From Dipteronia dyeriana (lineage: Eukaryota; Streptophyta; Magnoliopsida; Sapindales; Sapindaceae), in the NCBI GenBank assembly GCA_032871835.1, contig CM065303.1, positions 55,094,597 to 55,158,596 on the forward strand: a DNA stretch of 64,000 nucleotides. Direction: 5' to 3'. The position numbers were made by a program, and so were the translations under genes. Every line of letters starts with the position of its first letter. Position 1 is the stretch's first letter. Of the stretch, positions 35,301-46,603 are shown one piece after another. A model generated the notes under the pieces. That model had not been told where the DNA came from and did no database searches. It was given only the letters and a program-made list of their open reading frames with translations.

Positions 35301-38300
35301 AATATAGCAATTTATCCAACTTGGAAAAATGGAAAGTCTTCATCTAAGTCTCCCATCCATTTTACAATTATAATCACTTCGTCAAATATCTCGTGGTTGG
35401 ATAATCTATTATTTATTTTAACCAGCATAATAATTTGAGTTTATATACAATTATTAGACTTTTTGTACTAAATTCTTAATCAAATAATAATAATAATAAT
35501 AAATCCTTGGATCTTCTCTTAGACCGTCACCCCAAACCCCAATCACCATCCCAACCATCTGATCACCATCTAAATCACTCAATCACCACCCCCAACCAAC
35601 AAAAAAAAAAGCTTACGAATCTAGTGGCGATCAACTGATTTTCACCGGATCCATCTCTGGATTCCACCTCCATCTCACTCAAACAACCAACCATAAACAC
35701 ACAAAATTTGGATCAATCTCCATCTCCAAACACAAAAACCCATAAAAGAAAACGAAAAAAAGATCCAACCACCACCCATCGAATCGGCCGCAAACGACAT
35801 CAATTGTTATCTTTATTTTTTTTCATCGATAAATAGAGATGAATCAGATGAGAGAATTGTGTGAGAGAGAGAGAGAGATTCGTTGATCTCATTTTTTGAA
35901 TGAGTGAGAGAGAGAGATGAGGAGAGAAAAACAGATGAGAGATCGTGATTCGTGGGAGACAGAGAGATTAGAGAGAACGATGTGAATTTAGGAGAGTGGG
36001 TGTGGATAATGAAAATATGAGATGCGTGGATAGGGTTTGGTGAAAAAGATAATTTAATTTTAATTTTAATTTTGATTTAAATTTTTTATTTTAGTTTTAA
36101 TTTTAATTTTAATTTTAATAAGGATTTTTTTAATATTAGCTTTTTTTTATTAAATCAATTTTTAATTGGTTTTTTATTTTTCAATTATTAATATACCATT
36201 TATTATATAAGTTACCATTTTACCCTTACACCATTAAGAGAAATTTTAAAAAACCCTAACGGAATTGTACGATAGAGACTAAAATAAAGATTATTAGTAA
36301 ATGTTTAGACCTAATGAAGGAATACTAAAACTAGAGGGACCAAAACGACTAATAGGTTAAACTAGATGGACGAAAATGATTTTAACCTATGATGAATGCT
36401 AGAATGCCCATTTTTTGTTGTGTTCAAATTCATGCTCAAATTATGTGATAATGACTAGTAATATACACATCATCTCATGATCATTTTGAGATTACAATTT
36501 AAATGTCACATCATTTGGATAATATAGTATTACTCGGTCCATATGTGATCTCCTCTAAATAATAATGAATAATACTACACTACTCAAAAGTGTGCCTAAT
36601 AGTTTTTGCCTACATAACACGATGATATGATCTATAAAGCATATTAATTATGAGATGATGTATTAGATAAGATGATGTTGGTTCAATGGTTTGTCCATCA
36701 CACCTATATAATAAAGCTGTGGGTTCGAATATATTCTCTTTCTAAAGTCTCGAATTATTTTAATATTTTAAAAATAAAAAATTATGAGATTATATATTAA
36801 TGATGTGGAAGTTACAAAACAGCTTCCCTGTAAAGTAATATTCCTCACTAATAATAATCTAGATGTAGGAGGATTCAAGCAACTTGAAAATTGGCCAATG
36901 GCCCATTGAAATTTAGAAAATTTGACCTTAAGTTCTCATTTCTAAATTGGGGCAAACTTCTTTATTGGAAAATTCATATTACTTCTCACCGAAAGAAAAT
37001 TCATATTACCATACTGGTTTAGGGGTTGTTTGTTTGTTTTATCTAAAGACTGAATAATTATGATTTTTTTTAAAGACTGAATAGGGATTGAAATCTGAAC
37101 TTGAATGATATGTTTTTTTTTCCTCACATCTGAATGTATTGTCAACACATTTGTTTTTTAAAAGTAAAATTGTCTGAAAATACGTAATTTTATATTTATG
37201 CCCATGTTAAATAATTATACATATAATATGAAATAAAACAATCCAAAAATAATAATTATATATGAACACATATGATTATGGCTTTCTTCTTCGATTACAA
37301 ATGAACTTCATTTTTACTAAAAAAAGAAAATGTTTGTTTGTTTTTTAAAAATAAATTAAAAGGGGCAGCACAGAAAAATTCGCATAAAACACTCTAAAAA
37401 AATAATATATAAATACATCACCCTAATATCATAATAAAGTATTGATATTAAACACCAATATGAGAAGCGATTAGATTTCTTTTTTATTTTTAAAGCTATT
37501 TAAAATAAGCAGTATATTAAAATAAAGATTTCTATACCGTATATAATTATGATAAAATTGAAAATATGTTATATATGAGGGATAATATCAGAAGAAAAGA
37601 TTTTGGATTGCATTTAATGCAATTCAATGATTTGCAATTAAGTGAAATGTTGAAATTTTTTACTTTTTATTTTAAGTTGTTACTTTAGTATTTTTTAGTT
37701 GTTTGATCACTTAAAAAAACATTCAGACCCATTAAATTTTGAGTGGAAAAAACAAATGAACCCTTAGGTTGCGTTTGATTTTTCGTCTGAAGATTGAATA
37801 ACGCTGAATTATACTGAAGACTGAATAGTGACTGAAAACTGAAAACTGAATAACATGTTTGATTTTTTTCACTGAAAACTGAATATAAGTAAGAAGTTGT
37901 TTGTTTTTGTAAAGTTTTAAATATCTAAAAATAAATACTTTTACATCTATGTCCTTTCAACTATTATTTATTATATATTTATATTTTAATGTGTTCAATG
38001 TTTATACGTGGGATTATAATAATATAATTATACAATTATAATGAAATCTACATGCTCTATCAATATGAAAATACCATATAAATATATCACAAATAGACAT
38101 GATTCAATTATATATATATATATTAATATATGTAAATTAGTAAAATTAGTCTCGAATTTGGGAGTATTTCATCTAGGAATATAAAAATTATATTGTGGTG
38201 CTTGTGACACATCTAAAGTGCTTACAGTTTATGGTTAAGTTGATTTAAGTTTGTTTGCAAAACCGGTTTTTTTTTTGAAAGTGCTAATTTTCTCCAATCA

Positions 38301-41300
38301 TATAACATAAAACTAATCAAATTATGAGGAAAAAAAGTCCTTACGAAATATAAATAGAAGTCGAAATATGTTTGAATACAATTAAAAAACTGTTAGATTC
38401 AAATGGAGATTTTGGAGTCTTGAAAAAACTAGATTATATGGATGATAAAATTATTTAAATAGTGAGAAAAAAATATTAATATTGTTAAGGGTGTGAGAGA
38501 AGATAAAATAAGAAATTAGATAAGATTTGTGAGGATAAATTTAGAAGTTAGAAATTAATATGTATTCAGTTGATTTGCTGTTAAGTGAAAAGTGATAAAT
38601 TTTCACTTTTTATAACCAATGATTTTAAGAGCCCATTAAGTTTATCATTTAAAAAATCAAACAAAACAACTTAATAACACACATTAAGGGGTCGTTTGTT
38701 TTTTCCACTTAAAACTTAATGGGTCTGAATCATAATTATTAAGTTGTTTTGTTTTTTTTTTTGTTTTTAAGTTGTCAAACAACTTAAAAATCCTAAAAAA
38801 CAATTTAAAATAAAAAGTAAGAAATCCTGACTTTTAACTCAACTGCAAATCACTTAATGCAATCTAAAAAAATTTCTTCCGATATTATCCCTCCATATAT
38901 AACATATTTCCAATTTCATCAAAATCATATATGGTATAGAAATCTTTATTTTAATATACTGCTTATTTTAAATAGCTTTAAAAAAAACCCAAATCACTGT
39001 TCATATTGGTGTTTAATATCGATAATTTATTATGATATTATGGTGATGTAATTTATATATATATATATATTAGAGTGTTTTGTGTGAGTTTTTCTGATAT
39101 CCTTTTTATTTTTTGAATTTTTTTTTTTTTAAAAAATGAAGTTTGTTTGTAATAAAAAAAGAAGATCATGATCATATGTGTCCATATGAAATTATTATTT
39201 TTGAATTGTTTTTATTTCATATTATATGTATAATTGTTTAACATAGGTATAAATGTAAAATTACTTATATTTTGACAATTTTACTTTTAAAAAACAAACT
39301 TGTTGATAATACATTTAGATGTGAGAAAAAAACAAACAAACATATCATTCAGGTTCATATTTTAATCCCTATTCGGTCATATTTCAATATCTATTCGGTC
39401 ATTAGAAAAATTCAGAACTGTTTAGTATTCAGACAAAAAAAACAAACAACCCTTAAACGTTATTAAATGTTAAATGGGAAAAATCAACCAAGCCGTTAGT
39501 CTTATCGCCGAATAAGGTCTTCTTTGTTTTCTACACCCTATTTTGACTTTTGTTCTGTGCAACGATACACGTGTTACAATTTTTTTTTTTTTTACCTTAC
39601 ACAAATAACATAGTGTAAATTAAATTTCAGATAATTGTGAATGCTGGAAATGGATCAGGAGGGTTCTTCGCATGGGATGTATTAGACAAGCTTGGTGCAG
39701 ACACATTTGGCTCTCTATTCCTCAACCCAGATGGCATGTTCCCCAACCACATTCCCAACCCCGAAGACAAAACTGCAATGGCTCTAACCAGGGCTGCTGT
39801 GCTCGAAAACAAGGCCGATCTTGGGATCGTTTTCGACACCGATGTAGACCGAAGTGGTGTAGTTGATAAATCAGGCAACCCCATCAATGGTGACAAGCTC
39901 ATAGCTCTCATGTCTGCAATTGTGTTAAGAGAACATCCTGGAACTACCATTGTCACCGATGCTCGAACAAGCATGGCGCTTACTAAATTTATCATGGATA
40001 GAGGGGGAAACCATTGCTTGTACCGTGTTGGTTACAGGAATGTGATTGATAAGGGAGTTCATCTTAATGAGGATGGCATTGAAACACATTTAATGATGGA
40101 AACATCAGGACATGGTGCCCTTAAAGAGAATTATTTCCTTGATGATGGTTTGTCATCTAATTTTCTACTGCTTTAATTTGTTAATGTCAAAATACTTCTA
40201 ATAGTTAAAACTTTATTGAAAAGTACTTCTGTACTGCCAAACACATCCGAATTTTAATCATGCAGTTATCAAAAATGTAGGACTACAGATGCTGATTTCC
40301 CATGGTTGCTCATATGGTTTTTAATTGGTTTTAATAGGGGCTTACATGGTAGTGAAAATCATCATTGAGATGGTACGCATGAAGCTTGCGGGATCAGAAG
40401 AAGGGATTGGTAGTCTCATAAAAGCTCTTGAAGAACCACTTGAATCTCTCGAGCTAAGAATGAACATCATTTCTGAGCCTAGACATGCTAAGGCAAAAGG
40501 CTTTGAGGCCATAGAAGCACTTCGACACTACATCGAGGTGGCCGAGCTAGGATTCTTGCTAGTTCGATCAATTAATTAGTACTCTTACTTAGTTATACAA
40601 ACAGTCTAATTACTTCAATTAATAATTCATGCTGTAGGATGGACGGCTTCTTGGATGGGAATTGGATGCCTGTGGAGACTGTTGGGTGAGTGAAGGCTGC
40701 CTTGTGGACTCAAATGACTCTCCAGCTGCGATTGATGCTCACATGTACAGGTGATTTTTTCAATATAAATGAGACAAGTTTCAATGTAATTGACTTGATT
40801 TTCTAATTGGAAGTATTGAATTGCTTTAATTCCAGGGCAAAAGTTTCAGATGAAAAAAATGGACAATATGGATGGATACACCTTCGACAGAGTATACACA
40901 ACCCAAATATTGCTGTAAACGTGCAATCAACTGTGCCTGGAGGCTGTCTATCAATCACAAGAATTCTTATAGACAAGTATGTCATACGTACATTGCATTG
41001 TTTTTTGTTTCTCAACATATTTCTGCCATATAAATTAAATATACTTATATAGATATACAATCAGGCTGTTTTAAAATTCCTCTAAACTTGCTAGAAATTT
41101 GTCAAAAATCCATTACAAATATGTTTAAGGCTATGTTTTGGATTGTTTGTTTAAGAAATAATACACTTATAACTTTGCTTTTAAAATAATCACTTTAATA
41201 AAAAAATTAAAATTCTTTTGCTTTTAAATGGATGAAAATTGTATTTGATGAAATGACAAAAATAGACATCTATAAAACATATAAAAAATAATCAATTGTT

Positions 41301-43111
41301 ATAACAATAAAATAATTAAAAATTAAATATCATAAATATAATAAAAGAATAAATATTAAAAGAAAATTAAAATTTCAAACTGTCGGAGATGGACCTGTCC
41401 TCCTCCAGCGACGTCTCCTCCATTTGTTCAAACTCCAATGCCAAAGGAGGCGAATGCCTCCTCCATTTCTTCTAGTCGTGGAGGATGCGAACACCTCCTT
41501 TGTTCTTGTGATGGAAAAGGTGTTTCACTTGCTCTGAATTGGAGGAGGATCGACCTCCTCAGCTTTTGAGGAGAATCGACCTCCATCGACACTGGAGGAG
41601 GCATCCTCCATATATAAAATTTAAAAATAGAGGAGATGAGACACCTCCTCCGTCAATGGAGGATGATCGACCTCCTCTGGCGACGCTGAATTAGGATGTC
41701 GATCCTCCTTTGGCACTCTTGCGTCCTCCGCCGTCGAAGAAGGAGCTGACTTTCTCCAGCGACGAGATAGCCGGTCCTCCTTTGAACTCGACTTTTAGTA
41801 GTGGCCACCACGACATTGGCCACAGTTTTAATTGTTCATATTTTTATATTTTTTTAGTTTTCTATTATATTATTATTAAATATAAGGGGAATATTGTCTT
41901 TTATAAAATAGCAAGGGTATTGTAGACATTTTTTTAAGCAAAAAGTCAGCTTTCAAAAGCGATCCCCAACTAGTTTCTCAAAAGCAGATTAATGGAGTAG
42001 CATATTATAAAATAAGTTGATTTTGGAAAGTTTACCAAACATTCGTTTACTTAAAACTTGAGAAATAAGAGATTATTTCCTACGCAAAAACACCATAGCC
42101 TAAAGGCTAGTTTGGTATTACTGTAACTGTTATAATAATCAGTATTAGCTATTTCAAAAAAAAAATCAGTGTTAACTGTACTGATAGAATAATCAACTGT
42201 GATATTAATTGACAGATGTTTGGTTAATTGTATTTTTAAAACTATTGTAATACTTAAAAATAGTATACATATGTTTAGTAATTTTATTGTAAAATTGTTG
42301 AAATTAGTTACAATGACTAAAATATATATGATTTTATAACCTTACTTCATTTTTTTTTCATTAACTATATATATTAAATTAATATTTAAGTAGAATATTT
42401 AAATTGACAAGATGAGGTTGCCCTGATGATAAATCCCCTCACACCTATACAACAAGGGGTTCTGGGTTCAAGTCTCCCCCCCCTCCCCCATAATCCCTGA
42501 ATTATTGTAATATATTTTTTTAAAAAAGAGTAGAATATTTAAATTAGAAAAAATACATAAAAACAATAAAAATATTTTTCATATAAATCAAATCAATATT
42601 TAAGTAAATATTTAATTTTGAGGTGGAATAAAGTATATAAATGATTTTAATTTGATTTCATAAGGATAATAATGATATTTTTAACAGATTTATTAAATAT
42701 TGAATTAGATTATTTTATAATCACTTTTAAAAAGTAACCCCTACCTACTTTTCAAAATCACTGTCAAAACTTATCAAATTATCAAACAATCACTTTTAAA
42801 AGTTTTAACGAACATAATTTTATATCAAAATTATAAAATAAGTTGATTTTAACCTTTTAAAAGTAATATCAAACTATATCTAAACCACGCGGACTCGACT
42901 ATTTTTAATTAAGGATTTCTCTTAACACGTGGAGGATTAATTAATATTCGTATAATAAATCCAGTTGAGAAAATAGAAGTTTTAATTTTATTGGTATAGG
43001 AATTGAATGTTTGTGTTGTTGGGTACTCTTCTCAGGTTTCTCGTGGCAAGTGGAATGGACAAAGTGCTTGACATATCTCAAATAGAAAAGTATGCACAAA
43101 GCAGCAGCTAG
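29360..43111 (+). CDS. Plastid phosphoglucomutase/phosphomannomutase-family protein
   Basis: There are seven exons: 29360-29929, 30370-30633, 39631-40147, 40338-40537, 40638-40750, 40836-40976 and 43036-43111. They join in frame into 626 residues and all junctions are GT-AG. The Ser-rich start (MAAVASSSSSSSIIS) suggests a chloroplast transit peptide. Alpha-D-phosphohexomutase landmarks: active-site phosphoserine loop TASHLPYTRNGLKFF (Ser194), metal-binding loop FDTDVDRSG (Asp347, Asp349, Asp351), sugar-binding loop ETSGHG (Glu435) and a C-terminal phosphate-binding region RQSIHNPNIAVNVQS. It resembles the plant group annotated as phosphoglucomutase/phosphoglucosamine-mutase-like (Arabidopsis At1g70820/At5g17530 type), which interconverts sugar-1- and -6-phosphates; the substrate is not settled by sequence. 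The metal loop DTDVDR differs from the usual DGDGDR, as in that plant group. Intron 2 is 9.0 kb through nested transposons and intron 6 is 2.06 kb. The reading frame is intact. Confidence 0.9.
30024..30170 (-). mobile_element. tRNA-derived SINE, copy 1 (mutase intron 2)
   Basis: It is flanked by CAAATTTGAGTC (30012-30023) and TCAAATTTGAGTC (30171-30183), a 12-bp target duplication. On the minus strand it begins GAAAAAATGAGGTTTTGG, carries a pol III B-box-like GTAGGTTCGAGTT and ends in an (ATT)n tail. It is the same family as 36657-36779 and 42406-42528. Confidence 0.85.
31343..31384 (+). repeat. Interstitial telomere-type (TTTAGGG)n
   Basis: Five perfect TTTAGGG units and one TTTAGGA, just inside the GC-rich left end of the hAT element. 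This is the plant telomere motif, here inside an intron. Confidence 0.95.
31700..33671 (-). pseudogene. hAT transposase (RICESLEEPER/Ac type), inactivated
   Basis: ATG at 33671 opens MDLNQQPYFPDGLNMLNDEF. An in-frame TAA follows SDVW where the family normally has Glu. The same frame continues into a BED zinc finger (CKFCHKDY...HLRRHMYKC, about 33,455-33,380). Then come VALTSDIWNVCSKQNYLCVT (33,080), the RNase-H-like core around RCACHIINLLVHAGL (32,780), PVRWNSTYLMLKN (32,590), and the C-terminal dimerisation domain YPVLSHLVRDILVI...SSEQAFSTSGRII (31,850-31,760). At least two more stops occur (at FYK*LITSAYNP and YLEA*FDAVED) and there is a break near 32,830-32,940. Domain order is complete, so decay is by point changes rather than deletion. 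It is transcriptionally antisense to the host mutase gene. Confidence 0.9.
34994..36380. other. Right part of the Mutator-like element
   Basis: It starts with a GGGTTGGGTT / CCCAACCCAACC inverted stretch (35,005-35,120), possibly a remnant of another hAT end (GAGGTGGGCG). It continues as AT-rich DNA and a GAGAGAGAG-containing patch (35,860-35,985), then the right TIR. No gene was seen. Confidence 0.4.
36657..36779 (+). mobile_element. tRNA-derived SINE, copy 2 (mutase intron 2)
   Basis: It is flanked by AATTATGAGAT on both sides (36646-36656 and 36780-36790), an 11-bp perfect duplication. It has an A-box-like TGGTTCAATGG and B-box-like GTGGGTTCGAAT, with a T/A-rich tail. Confidence 0.85.
37022..37763. 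mobile_element. PIF/Harbinger (Tourist-type) MITE 1
   Basis: Ends GGGGTTGTTTGTTTG and (inverse) GGGTTCATTTGTTTTTT, flanked by TTA (37019-37021 and 37764-37766). It is AT-rich and non-coding. It is the inverted counterpart of 38687-39452: CTCACATCT.AATGTATT and ATTATACATATAATATGAAA occur in both in opposite orientation. Confidence 0.75.
37767..38670. mobile_element. PIF/Harbinger MITE 2, directly abutting MITE 1
   Basis: Ends GGTTGCGTTTGATTTTTC and (inverse) GTTGTTTTGTTTGATTTTTT. TTA on the left (37764-37766) is shared with MITE 1 and TTA on the right is 38671-38673. Repeated CTGAAGACTGAATA / ACTGAAAACTGAA motifs occur near the left end. Confidence 0.65.
38687..39452. mobile_element. PIF/Harbinger MITE 3, inverted copy of MITE 1
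   Basis: Starts AGGGGTCGTTTGTTTTTTCC and ends AAACAAACAACCC, with TTA at 38684-38686 and 39453-39455. About 700 bp are an inverted duplicate of 37022-37763, so the pair could fold into a long hairpin within the mutase primary transcript. Confidence 0.75.
41129..42100. mobile_element. PIF/Harbinger MITE in mutase intron 6
   Basis: Ends GGCTATGTTTTGG and (inverse) GGCTATGGTGTTTTTG with TAA on both sides (41126-41128 and 42101-42103). The core (41,390-41,790) is dense in GGAGGA / TCCTCC motifs such as GGAGGATCGACCTCC. The ORF inside it at 41,710 is not considered a gene. Confidence 0.7.
42104..42880. mobile_element. Second PIF/Harbinger MITE in mutase intron 6
   Basis: Ends AGGCTAGTTTGGTATTAC and (inverse) GATATAGTTTGATATTAC, sharing the TAA at 42101-42103 with its neighbour; the other TAA is at 42881-42883. 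It carries a nested SINE at 42406-42528. Confidence 0.7.
42406..42528 (+). mobile_element. tRNA-derived SINE, copy 3 (nested in MITE)
   Basis: It is flanked by AGTAGAATATTTAAATT on both sides (42389-42405 and 42529-42545), a perfect 17-bp duplication. The body contains GATGAGGTTGCCCTGATGAT and B-box TGGGTTCAAGTCTC, then a C-run and a T-rich tail. Confidence 0.9.
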
Positions 43112-45414
43112 ATGCTCAAGCCAATTAAGAGAGATGCAAGTGTTCTTCTCAAGTGAATTTACTGATGAGGGTTATGTGAATATATACCACTTAATTGGCT
43201 TATGTTGTATAGCAATAGCTGGAATGCACACAACTATCTTCATCCAGCATATATAACAAAGAAAATGTATATTACATTGAATAAATTGAAAATCCGGCAA
43301 ATATATAGAATGCAATATTGAAAATGGTGATGTTATCTGGTTAAAATATTTGACTCTATACATACAAGAGTAATTCACGAAATAAAATCCATCAATTACG
43401 AGTCCTTATATTCATACCTCTCGTTTAAAAATTTATCAAATTCCATGAGCAATTTTTTAAATTTGTTACTCCGTTGGGTTTTGCCTGATCCGGTCCAAAT
43501 AGCGAGCAGACTATAATCCGGCCTGACCTGAATAGTGTGACCTGGCCAAAACAATTTCTTGTCAACCTGGCTCGATGGAAACCTCCACAGGGTTAGATTC
43601 TATAATGTTGTTGGAGTGTGATTTGATTTTACAATGTTATGGAATTTGAAAATATATTTCATAAAAAAACATGTGAGATTATATACTATTAAATTTAATT
43701 TGTGGCTCACAAGTCATAATTATAATTTATTAATTACATTAATAAATTTAATGGGCATCGACGAGAAAACTTTTGTATATATGAAGGTGAGATTTACAAT
43801 TTATTCCCTAACAAATAAGGAAACTTCAAATTTTTACGTATCCTTGTATTTTTCAATAAACAAGTCCTGAAGGTCCTTCAGTTAGTCAACATTGGTCAAA
43901 ACTAACGGTGACATGAGTATTTTTTTCTTACCATGTTGTCATCATTGATAAAATAGAGAAAAAAATTGAACAATAGTTAGATGGATCTCTATCATCAATT
44001 TTTGAGATATATTGTGCATATCAATTTAAAAAAAAAAAAGAAATTTAAAATATTTTAAAATTGAAAGAAAAAAACAGTAAGATAGATCAAATAAAAAAAA
44101 ATTATATATAAAAAAACCGATTGGATCTCCACCTCCATCGATAGATCTTAATTTGTGGTGTAGATCCATCATTGGTCGTAGATCCTCCATCTGCGCGGGG
44201 CCTCCATTTGTGTAGATGGAGGTCACAGATTAGGGATGATAATGGGTTGAGTCCTGGTCAGATCCTACTAGACCCAGACCTAAACCCAGACCCATACCCA
44301 TTTATATTCATAGGTTTGAGTTCGAGTTTAGACCCACGAGTCTTATGAAGAACCAGACCCGCTTCGCGAACGTACGAATATTAGGGTCCAGGTATGGACC
44401 CACGACCCGTGGACCTGATTATTCGAAGAATGAAGTGAAGGGAGCAACTACTTTGGCTACTGACAGTGATGGATCCAAAAATTTTAATGAGGTGGGGCAT
44501 TTGAATAAAATAACAATTATATAAAAAAATAATAAAAATTTAAAATCATAATAAATTGAGTTTTTTAATATAAAAAAATTGATGGTAAAATGAATTTTAA
44601 ATAAAAAAAATAGACATTTACTCAAGATGAACTAAATAATTTTATATTGAAAAGAATTAGAAACAAGAAACACAATATTAAAAAATAAATAATAACAAGA
44701 AAAACAACATGAACAATAAAAATTTATAATATTTATTTATTTATTTTTAAATTAAAATATAGTTTTATAATGATTTTTTTTTTGTATTTATAATGAATTC
44801 ACTTTAAATTTACACAAAAATAATTGATTAATATAAATTATTAGAAATATTTTTGATTTTTTTATTATTGTAATTATTGATTCTAAATAAATTAGAATAA
44901 TAAAAGAAAGAAAATTATAAATGATAAAATAAAATGAATCATAATAACGGATAACAGTTTTAATACAATGAATTAAAATTTAAGATTTTAGGGTTTATTG
45001 ATTGGATGTGTTAGGTATGTCAAATAAAAAATATTATAAATAAGAAAAAATCCAAAATAATAATAGATAATTTACTATATAATAAAATTAAATTAAGTAA
45101 ACCATACATTATTTTAAAAAAAGGGTAGTTAAGAAATGGATTATTGTTATAGAAAAAGACGGAAATTTAAGAAAGGAATTGAAAAATAGTGTAAAATAAA
45201 AATAGATATTAAAAAGATTATTTGTTTTGTTTATAATGAGAATTGAACTAGACACTAACATGGGTGAAATGAAAAAACCACATCGACCGTCCTAAGTGAT
45301 GACATGTATCATTATGTATTATTTGTACTATATAGAACCAGACACTAACATGGGTGAAATGAAAAACCATATCGACTGTCCTAAGTGATGACATGTTTCG
45401 TTATGTATTGTTTG

Positions 45415-45471
<57 letters not shown>

Positions 45472-45568
45472 ATCATTTTTCTTTTTTAAAATTTGAGGTG
45501 AGGCACAAGCCCTACCTTGTCTCCATGCGGGTTTGCCCCCGACTACTATAGCAAATCCTTTTCTATAA
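43112..45568. other. 3' UTR of mutase gene, then repeat-rich spacer
   Basis: About 43,112-43,370 is likely 3' UTR. 43,440-43,600 has CCTGATCCGGTCC-type GC-richer DNA that may be a hAT relic. At 44,231 TAGGGATGATAATGGGTTG begins a hAT-type end, but no partner end was found, so it is partial (to about 44,420). 45,251 and 45,341 begin two tandem copies of a roughly 90-bp unit (GACACTAACATGGGTGAAAT). (AT)n runs at about 45,418-45,464. No gene was seen. Confidence 0.45.
45418..45464. repeat. (AT)n microsatellite
   Basis: About 23 uninterrupted AT units follow the tandem 90-bp duplication. Confidence 0.95.
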
Positions 45569-46271
45569 GAGTGGTCTATAGGCATACACCTACCGGTCTA
45601 TTTATACTCCACTTTTTAATTACCGTATGAAGTGTTTTTTTTTTCCTTTATCAAAATTAATTAAAGGGACATAAAATATAGGGAAAAATTCTTATGCAAA
45701 ATAAATCTAATAAAATCCCACATTCATTTTCCAAAAAAAAAAAAAAAACCCACGTTCTTGTAATCTATTTTTTGAAAAAAAAATCAACTCTTAAACCCTA
45801 AAATTTGCTTCTTATGCACATACAAAATTTTATGGAAATGTATGAGAACGATATCAAGCATATGGAAGAATTGTCTGAGAATGATATCAAACATCCGAAA
45901 GAATTGTTTGAGAATGACATAAAACATCTAGAAACAATTTCTTCTCTAGAAGTAAGTTTTACTTTTCTTTTTATAATGATATCAAGTTGTTGTTTTGTTG
46001 AAACAACTCTGGTTTTTTTCTTTTCTTTTCCACTATGAAATAAGAAGAAGAAGAAAAAACTCAAAAAAAGACGTGAGAGAGAGACGTGTATAGAGATCAG
46101 AGATGGAGAGATCATAGATGAGATATATTAAGTTTGAAAAATAAGTAAATAGGGTAGTTTTGGAAATAAATAAAAAATAATAATAAAAACATTTAATTTT
46201 ATTTAATTAAATCAAAATTTAAAAAAATTAGGTATAAATAGACTAGCAGGGGTGTGCCAATAACACCATTC
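45569..46271 (+). mobile_element. Mutator-like family E, copy A (703 bp)
   Basis: Ends GAGTGGTCTATAGGCATAC and (inverse) ATGGTGTTATTGGCACAC, both followed by GTCTATTTATA. Flanks are TTTCTATAA and ATTCTAGAA (7/9). It carries the ENDIKH-repeat ORF at 45,805. Copies B (46937-47652, inverted) and C (56339-57069) have the same layout. Confidence 0.75.
45805..45960 (+). CDS. ENDIKH-repeat ORF of family E, copy A
   Basis: The ORF opens MLLMHIQNFMEMYENDIKH and contains three copies of an 11-residue unit: YENDIKHMEEL, SENDIKHPKEL and FENDIKHLETI. It ends near SSLE|GTAAGT, which looks like a splice donor; the frame stays open past it to 46038 with unrelated hydrophobic residues. The repeat is predicted to be helical and acidic/basic amphipathic. 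The same units occur in copies B and C, so the ORF belongs to the element family. It is either a small element protein or the captured N-terminal exon of a host gene. No known family was recognised. Confidence 0.4.
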
Positions 46272-46603
46272 ATTCTAGAATCTGCACAATATTTTTTTAA
46301 ATAAAAATCAAATAAATAAATATAACCTTGAATGTGTTTTTTTTAATGTATATTTATTCAACATAATGAAAAGAAAAAAGAAATTGCTTCTTGAACTTTT
46401 GGATTTTCCATTTTTTGACCAAGTGAAGATGGAGTTTTGGGCTTCTATCGCAGCGGTTCAAAAATGAAGATAGAGAGAGATAGGGAGGGATGTGCTTCAT
46501 TTGAGAAAATGAAAATTTTGAAACGAAGACGGTTTGTGGTTGTGGTGCAGTGAAATTTGAAAGTATGAAGGGAAGAATGAAGTTGAAGAAGGGTGAAGAA
46601 TTA

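Larger units (their letters stand above)
30964..36387. mobile_element. Mutator-like element with 9-bp target duplication
   Basis: The ends GGGTTAAAATCATTTTC (30964) and GGTTAAAATCATTTTC (inverse of 36387) match for about 70 bp, including AGTTTAACCTATTAG and TAGTTT.AGTATTCC. Flanks are TATGATTAA (30955-30963) and TATGATGAA (36388-36396): 9 bp, one mismatch. Without the hAT element inside (31094-34993) it would be about 1.5 kb. The right interior (35,500-36,050) has a CCACCATCTCC / GAGAGAGAG patch like those in other elements of the window. It lies in intron 2 of the mutase gene. Confidence 0.85.

Noticed and set aside
39627..39995. 122-residue minus-strand ORF over mutase exon 3
   Set aside because: It is a shadow of the well-supported coding exon on the + strand.
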